DNA of 10,420 nt from CAYFJO01 sp964343305 (GTDB lineage: Bacteria > Planctomycetota > Planctomycetia > Pirellulales > Pirellulaceae). How positions within the stretch are numbered: the stretch's first letter is position 1; each line of letters opens with the position of its first letter. Positions 6,213 to 10,420 of this stretch are shown one piece after another. The stretch is from assembly GCA_964343305.1 (NCBI GenBank), contig CAYFJO010000391.1, positions 1-10,420 of the forward strand, read 5' to 3'. A program made the translations under genes and the position numbers. The notes under the pieces were generated by a model. It did no database searches and was not told where the DNA came from. It worked only from the letters and a program-made list of their open reading frames with translations.

Positions 6213-7631
6213 CTACCAGTACGTTCGGTATGCGGTGAACACCGACCATCCCCGGAACAGCTCGTTGCCGTTCTGGTACAAGGAGTCGTACTCGACGCCA
6301 GCCATGATTTTGTGCTGGTGGCTGCAGATTAGCCTGTTCAAGCCCATGTAAACACTGTGGTGCTCATCGCCGCGACCGTTAGCGAACGTCGGCAGGTTGT
6401 CGCGTGATCCGGCGCGGCGCACGTAGCGTGAGTTGAGCCGAATTCCCTGCGACTCCTTGGAGCCCTGGTATTGGTAGCGAACGACCGCCTCAAGCCGGTC
6501 ATCCACGATCCAGTACGAAGGCATGACGACGACGGCCCAAAAATTGCCTCCCCGATTAGCGTTCGACTGATCGCCGTTGTTTCCGAGGATTCCCTCGACG
6601 TGAGATTCCCACGGTCCTTGTTTGTGCTGGACGGACATCGCAGTTGCCCAGTCGAGTCCTGCTGCAAGGACCTCGTCGCCGGCGCTGCGGTCTTGGTAGA
6701 ACGCCGTCCATCGGAAGTCCGTCTCCTTGCCGCAGGGGCAGTCGTACACGTCCCAATGCAAATTGCTGTAGTACAGCTCGCCATCGTTGAACGGGGCGAT
6801 CCAGTCGTTCTGCGTCGTGCTGAACACTCCGAAGGTCCACGTAATCGGCTTGAGTTCCGTGATGACCCAGGCACCGGTCGGGTTGGCAAATTCCGAGTTG
6901 AATGCCCAGATCTTGTTCGCGATCGCAGAACGCTCGACTGTCTTGATCCGTTTGGATGACGTGACCCACTCGTAAGACATGTTGATCTCGCGCGACCCGA
7001 TGCCGAACTTGAGACCGTCGACCCTGTAAAGATCGAACGCCTTCTTCGCGTCGAAGTGCAGTTTGAGTTGCCACATGTGCTGGAACCGGATCGCAAGGTC
7101 GCCACCCCGCGGGCGCTGATCGTCGGAGATCTCGGACTCTGCGTACAGATCCCAATAGTTGAGGAACTTCGAGGTGAGCCCCGCGCGGAAGCGACGGATC
7201 TCATCCGTTTCGTAGTTCACCTCATTCCCGCCCCCTTCGCCATCGACGAGGCCGTACTGGTAATGAAAGCGCCCAATGAACTTGAGCTCCTGAATGCGCC
7301 GGTTCTTCGGGTTGGAGTAGAGAGTGCCGAGATCGTGCCACCACTCGCAGAAGTCCTTGCAGTGCACGCACGACGAATCGCAGCAGCATGTTGCAGCGTC
7401 CGCAGTAGCCTTTGGCTTTGCGCAACAGCCGTCGCCCGGCTCTCGTGCGAGCCGCACGGCGATGGGTTCGCTCGGGACCTCATGGCCGGCTGCCAGCGGT
7501 GTCAGAGTCAGGACCGCTAACAGCGAAAACGCAAGCCGTTGGCATCGAATGGTAGTTGAGGTTGGGTGAGCGAGGATTTCCTCTTCACGACGGACGCGGT
7601 TGAGAGCAAACGTGCTGGGGGGGTGCTTCAT
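6213..7631 (-). CDS. OprP/OprO-like outer-membrane porin with Cys-rich N-terminus
   Basis: From the ATG at 7631 the product has 472 residues; an ATG at 7757 would add 42 residues of non-signal-like sequence. Neither has a clear ribosome site, so the start is uncertain. Residues 28-49 (RCQRLAFSLLAVLTLTPLAAG) form the signal peptide. Residues 69-95 hold eight cysteines (CC, CCC, C, C, C). From residue 115 on (KFIGRFHYQYGLVDGE) the sequence alternates aromatic and charged residues as in beta-barrel strands, and ends in the aromatic FTAYRTYW, the usual C-terminal signature of outer-membrane barrels. Phrases such as RRFRAGLTSKFLNYWDLYAE, LKFGIGSREINMSYEW and IANKIWAFNSEFANPTGAWV fit the phosphate-selective porin O/P family. 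The substrate cannot be read from the sequence. It converges on the hypothetical gene at 5749-6207. Confidence 0.85.
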   Translation of the reverse strand: MKHPPSTFALNRVRREEEILAHPTSTTIRCQRLAFSLLAVLTLTPLAAGHEVPSEPIAVRLAREPGDGCCAKPKATADAATCCCDSSCVHCKDFCEWWHDLGTLYSNPKNRRIQELKFIGRFHYQYGLVDGEGGGNEVNYETDEIRRFRAGLTSKFLNYWDLYAESEISDDQRPRGGDLAIRFQHMWQLKLHFDAKKAFDLYRVDGLKFGIGSREINMSYEWVTSSKRIKTVERSAIANKIWAFNSEFANPTGAWVITELKPITWTFGVFSTTQNDWIAPFNDGELYYSNLHWDVYDCPCGKETDFRWTAFYQDRSAGDEVLAAGLDWATAMSVQHKQGPWESHVEGILGNNGDQSNANRGGNFWAVVVMPSYWIVDDRLEAVVRYQYQGSKESQGIRLNSRYVRRAGSRDNLPTFANGRGDEHHSVYMGLNRLICSHQHKIMAGVEYDSLYQNGNELFRGWSVFTAYRTYW

Positions 7632-7924
7632 CGCTAGACACTCGCAGGGTTGTTCGAAGACTTCGGGCGGGATATGGGAGATAAGGTGTGAAAGACGGGA
7701 AGGCCGAGTTCCAAGTCGCTGCCACAGTTGGCGACTCGAACTTGCACATCTCCGCATAGGTTTTTCGGCGACAACTACTCTTCCCGATTAACGTCAATTG
7801 ATACTTCCAATCGATGACGACCAAAAGAGTTTAGGTCGCAACGAATGGACGGCTCAGCCCGCCTGAAGTGGAGCCTAACAATCTTGCACGATTTTCCGGA
7901 CATAGCGGAAGCGGAAATCGCAGA

Positions 7925-8137
7925 TTACTCGGACATTCGAGCAGCGCAAAAAAGGCGGCAGCATCCAACGCCCCAATCGTAAGCGACCTTTCCCGTGAGA
8001 AAGCCCAGCTTGCGAATGTAGCGGAACACTTCCGGCGGCACGCGGGACAGATCGACGGTGAGCTTCTCGCAGAGATTGTCCGCCTGCAACGCTCGCAGAA
8101 CGCACAAGTCGTCCGCATGCTTTGTGCGGTGCAACAT
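7925..8137 (-). pseudogene. Small frame or gene remnant of unknown family
   Basis: This minus-strand frame (70 residues) reads like genuine protein over LHRTKHADDLCVLRALQADN and LCEKLTVDLSRVPPEVFRYI, then RKLGFLTG, with G/C-rich third positions. The start at 8137 has no ribosome site. The tail GCCRLFCAARMSE looks out of phase, whereas the neighbouring frame over the same bases reads GALDAAAFFALLECPSNL, suggesting a frameshift and decay. I do not recognise the family. The opposite-strand frame at 7868-8269 reads less like protein and is not called. Confidence 0.35.
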
Positions 8138-8262
8138 GCCGCGACCAACGCATTTACAACGCCAGTGCAATCTAAACACACACTGGCAGCATCAGATTCA
8201 AAACCCAGTGGGTTTTATCTCCTCTCACTTCTAGTTCTTGGGACTCATCCGCAAATCATGAA

Positions 8263-8371
8263 TCAGTGACATTTCAGTGACAACGCTGGCAATGTGTGAC
8301 CAATTTAGGTACAATCCAAACTCAACGTTACATTGTTGTAAAAGACGTGTAGCAACACACTTCCAATGTAA
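8263..8371. repeat. Phased short repeats left of the tRNA fragment (possible recombinase arm sites)
   Basis: TCAGTGACA occurs at 8263-8271 and again at 8274-8282 (11-bp step), with a third GTGAC at 8296-8300. TTACATTG at 8328-8335 faces CAATGTAA at 8364-8371. The region is A/T-richer than the genes around it and has no gene. Position beside a tRNA attachment fragment and an integrase gene suggests arm-type binding sites, by analogy with other tyrosine-recombinase attachment sites; this is inference. Confidence 0.4.
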
Positions 8372-8390
8372 ATCTCTCTTAAGACCAATG

Positions 8391-8454
8391 CGTCCGGCCT
8401 AGATTTAGGATCTAGTGTCCTTAGGACGTGGAGGTTCGAGTCCTCTCTCTCGCA
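8391..8454 (+). tRNA. 3' half of a tRNA-Leu (anticodon UAG), attachment-site fragment
   Basis: The anticodon arm is perfect: CTAGA (8399-8403), loop TTTAGGA with anticodon TAG at 8406-8408, and TCTAG (8411-8415). A class II variable arm follows (GTCC TTA GGAC, 8417-8427), then the T arm GGAGG-TTCGAGT-CCTCT (8430-8446), the 3' acceptor strand CTCTCGC (8447-8453) and discriminator A8454; CCA is not encoded. The matching 5' acceptor strand GCGAGAG and a proper D arm are absent upstream, so the gene is only a 3' part. Such fragments are left when an element integrates at a tRNA gene, and the integrase gene starts about 110 bp downstream. It is not expected to give a working tRNA. Confidence 0.85.
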
Positions 8455-8467
8455 CTCTTGACTCTGC

Positions 8468-8505
8468 AAGGGCTTACGCATAATTGCGTGAGCCCTTTGT
8501 TTTTT
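8468..8505 (+). terminator. Rho-independent terminator after the tRNA fragment
   Basis: Arms AAGGGCTTACGCA (8468-8480) and TGCGTGAGCCCTT (8485-8497) form a 13-bp stem with one T.G pair and the loop TAAT, followed by TGTTTTTT. It probably came along with the tRNA 3' end, since it directly follows it. It would also separate the integrase gene from upstream transcription. Confidence 0.85.
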
Positions 8506-8563
8506 GGCTCACCCTATCTTGCGTCCATTTTGCGTCAACACATTGCAGAAAGGTTGGGTTAAC

Positions 8564-9805
8564 ATGGCGTTCATTGTCAAACGCAACAACAACTATCACA
8601 TCGTCTTTAACTACGGCACCAAGAAGTACACTCGGTCGCTAAAAACTTCCAAGAGATTTGAAGCGAAGGCGAGGCTTCAGCGTCTTGAAGAAAACATACG
8701 TTTGGTTGAAAGTGGACGACTTGAAATTCCCACTACTGCCAACCCCGCAACCTTTCTTCTTTCTGATGGCAAGCTACAAAGCAACGACGTTCCGATCGCC
8801 GAACCACTCACACTGAAATCCCTATTCGATGGTTTTTTCGATTCGCTGCCGGACGACAGTTTGGAAGAATCCACACGGAAAATGATGCAAATCCATGTGC
8901 GTCATTTGATCAAGTTTTTTCGTGCTGGGTTTGTTGTTAACGACTTAGGATTCGAATCCCTGCAAAACTACGTAAACAAGCGTGCCAGGCAAAAGACAAA
9001 ATGGAAGACAAATATTTCCGCTGACACGATCCAAAAAGAACTCACCACCTTCAGTGCCGCTTGGCGTTGGGCTATGAAGGTCGGCAGATTGGCTTGTCCC
9101 TTCCCTCGTGATGGACTCAGACTTCCCAAAACGCACGAAAAACCCCCGTTCCAAACCTGGGACGAGATTGAGCGTCAGATTAGCCAAAATGGGCTCAGCG
9201 ATCGAGCAGCACGAGAGCTATGGAAATGCTTGTATTTGCGACGAGAAGAGATCGATCAACTACTCATCGAAGTGCAGGCTCAAGCACGGCATGGATTTAT
9301 TTACCCAATGATTCTGATGGCCGCACACACGGGTGCCCGCCGCAGTGAACTACTGCGTTCGCTCAAGGCAGACGTTGATTTCGAGTCAGGCATCCTCACC
9401 GTTCGAGAGAAGAAACGTATACGAGGCAAATTCACCACACGGCGTGTTCCAATGTCCAAACAGCTCTTGGAGGTGATGCGGCAGTGGTTTAAGGACCATC
9501 CTGGTGGCATTCACACTTTCTGTCACCCCGGGTCAATCCCGCGGAGCAACTGCGGTCGCGGCACTTCCCTCTCAGAAAGCCAGGCACACAAACACTTCAC
9601 TAACACGCTCAAACACACAAGGTGGGAGAAAGTCGACGGCTGGCACTGCCTGCGTCACAGTTTCATTAGCAACCTCGCATGCAAAGGCGTTGACCAGCGG
9701 TTCATTGACGAAATCGCCGGGCATACCACCGAAGCAATGCGACGACGGTACCGCCATCTGTTTCCGGACGTGAAGAAGTCTGCAATCGATGACGTGTTTG
9801 GATAG
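8564..9805 (+). CDS. Tyrosine recombinase / phage-type integrase
   Basis: From the ATG at 8564 (AGAAAGG about 10 bases upstream) the product has 413 residues; a TTG at 8504 lies in the terminator T-tract and is unlikely. The N-terminal part (residues 1-45, MAFIVKRNNNYHIVFNYGTK) looks like a small arm-binding domain, residues 80-180 like the core-binding domain, and 230-413 like the catalytic domain. Catalytic residues in order: R259 in HTGARRSEL, a lysine near 289 (GKFTTRRVP), H361 and R364 in HCLRH, H387 in GHTTEAM, and the nucleophile Y396 in RRRYRHLF. All are present, so the enzyme should be active. It would join and cut DNA at the tRNA-Leu sequence next to its gene. CACATTG at 8539-8545, just before the ribosome site, resembles the repeats on both sides and may allow autoregulation. 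No excisionase gene is seen beside it. Confidence 0.95.
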   Translation: MAFIVKRNNNYHIVFNYGTKKYTRSLKTSKRFEAKARLQRLEENIRLVESGRLEIPTTANPATFLLSDGKLQSNDVPIAEPLTLKSLFDGFFDSLPDDSLEESTRKMMQIHVRHLIKFFRAGFVVNDLGFESLQNYVNKRARQKTKWKTNISADTIQKELTTFSAAWRWAMKVGRLACPFPRDGLRLPKTHEKPPFQTWDEIERQISQNGLSDRAARELWKCLYLRREEIDQLLIEVQAQARHGFIYPMILMAAHTGARRSELLRSLKADVDFESGILTVREKKRIRGKFTTRRVPMSKQLLEVMRQWFKDHPGGIHTFCHPGSIPRSNCGRGTSLSESQAHKHFTNTLKHTRWEKVDGWHCLRHSFISNLACKGVDQRFIDEIAGHTTEAMRRRYRHLFPDVKKSAIDDVFG

Positions 9806-10320
9806 CATCGGAGTCTCATCCGAGACACACCGCTTCGAGTGACAAGAACTGGCCTGCTCAATCGCGACTGACCGCCTGCGCCAGTGCTCGATCTAGCTTC
9901 TTCCAGTGGTTTCCAACAATGTGGCAGGTGCGATCATCTTTCTTTCCGGGTATTCAGCAACTGAGTAACGGCACGCCCGCAGTGGTCATTCCAGCGATTT
10001 GCGTAAGTGACTTAGGTCGTTTTGACCTGAGCGCCCAAGCGGCATGCAGCTTCTGCACCCTGACGCGACCTTGGTCACAAACGGGTATGGTCTTCAGTGC
10101 CGAAACCAGACAATCTCGCGCCATCAATCTGATTCACCAATCGGCCGATCTTGGTTGCGTGAACTCAACCGGGTCGATGTGACCGGCTGCAGTTGGCTGC
10201 CTTCGCTTGCGCGCACTTTGTGAAGCAATCCGTCCTGTCGAGGCACATTCTTGCAACTTGTTAGAGAGGCGAAGATGCTCGGTTTTGAATCGAGTTGTCC
10301 AGCAGTGGATCTAGTTGAAT
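9806..10320. other. Stretch without a supported gene
   Basis: Open frames at 9919-10182 (plus) and 10124-10348 (minus) have no ribosome site, no recognisable motif and unremarkable composition, and I do not call them. A small hairpin (CTTAGGTC / GACCTGAG, around 10011-10032) lacks a T-tract. Nothing else is evident. The stretch would be the start of the element cargo or host DNA to the right of the integrase gene. Confidence 0.5.
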
Positions 10321-10321
10321 C

Positions 10322-10402
10322 TACATTGAAATACATTGCACGGAGCAACTTACATCGAATTCAATGTTGATGGCACATTGTATCTATATTGAGGTTACAT
10401 TG
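10322..10402 (+). repeat. Helically phased TACATTG array
   Basis: TACATTG occurs at 10322, 10332 and 10396, with one-base variants TACATCG (10351), CACATTG (10374) and TATATTG (10385), and an inverted copy CAATGTT at 10362-10368. Steps of 10, 11 and 11 bp, and 19 and 23 between others, place most copies on the same face of the helix. The array may continue beyond the window. It may be a binding array for the integrase, a regulator, or a replication initiator (iterons). Copies also flank the tRNA fragment (8328, 8364 inverted, 8539). Confidence 0.55.
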
Positions 10403-10420
10403 CCAATACTGCCACCGATT

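Noticed and set aside
6338..7204. 288-codon minus-strand open frame inside the porin
   Set aside because: Out-of-phase shadow of the porin gene with Arg/Ser-rich composition.
7868..8269. 133-codon plus-strand open frame as a gene
   Set aside because: No ribosome site or recognisable motif, and the opposite strand reads more like protein.
8391..8520. A permuted or split tRNA gene
   Set aside because: No GCGAGAG 5' acceptor strand or D arm is found upstream or downstream nearby; a 3' attachment fragment explains the sequence better.
1..10420. CRISPR array or defence-gene cluster
   Set aside because: No regularly spaced long repeats and no nuclease, helicase or toxin-antitoxin wording was found; the array at the right edge consists of 7-base motifs only.

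Overview
The window looks like chromosomal DNA of a planctomycete, probably of the Pirellula type. This is inferred from gene content: a BlaI plus M56-peptidase pair with a large unfamiliar periplasmic domain, secreted HEAT-like and TPR proteins with wording typical of that phylum, and an OprP-like porin with a Cys-rich N-terminus. No marker gene is present to fix the taxonomy.

Left part (1-2850, minus strand): a two-gene regulatory operon. A BlaI/MecI-type repressor (2360-2749) is followed by a BlaR1-like M56 zinc metallopeptidase (2249 down to beyond base 1, 5' complete, 3' end outside the window). Upstream of blaI are three near-identical palindromic operators spaced exactly 30 bp apart; the middle one fills the spacer of a good promoter. 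The 110-bp gap between the two genes holds a 19-bp inverted repeat whose loop can pair with the flank, giving a possible pseudoknot in the mRNA.

Middle (2850-6207): about 470 bp without an intact gene, with a possible decayed reading frame on the minus strand, then a run of four plus-strand genes: a secreted jelly-roll-like plus HEAT-like protein, a secreted SH3-like plus TPR protein, a 92-residue unknown, and a 153-codon planctomycete-type hypothetical with a TTG start. The first two are closely spaced and the second and third almost abut, suggesting one transcript. A convergent minus-strand porin gene (6213-7631) ends only 5 bp from the fourth.

Right part (7760-10420): a remnant-rich gap, then a 3' half of a tRNA-Leu(UAG) gene with its terminator, immediately followed by a tyrosine recombinase gene (8564-9805). 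This is the classical attachment-site layout of an integrated element. Short, helically phased repeats (GTGAC, TACATTG) lie to the left of the tRNA fragment, and a dense TACATTG array lies at the right edge (10322-10402). The right part is therefore the end of, or the junction between, mobile elements; the cargo lies outside the window.
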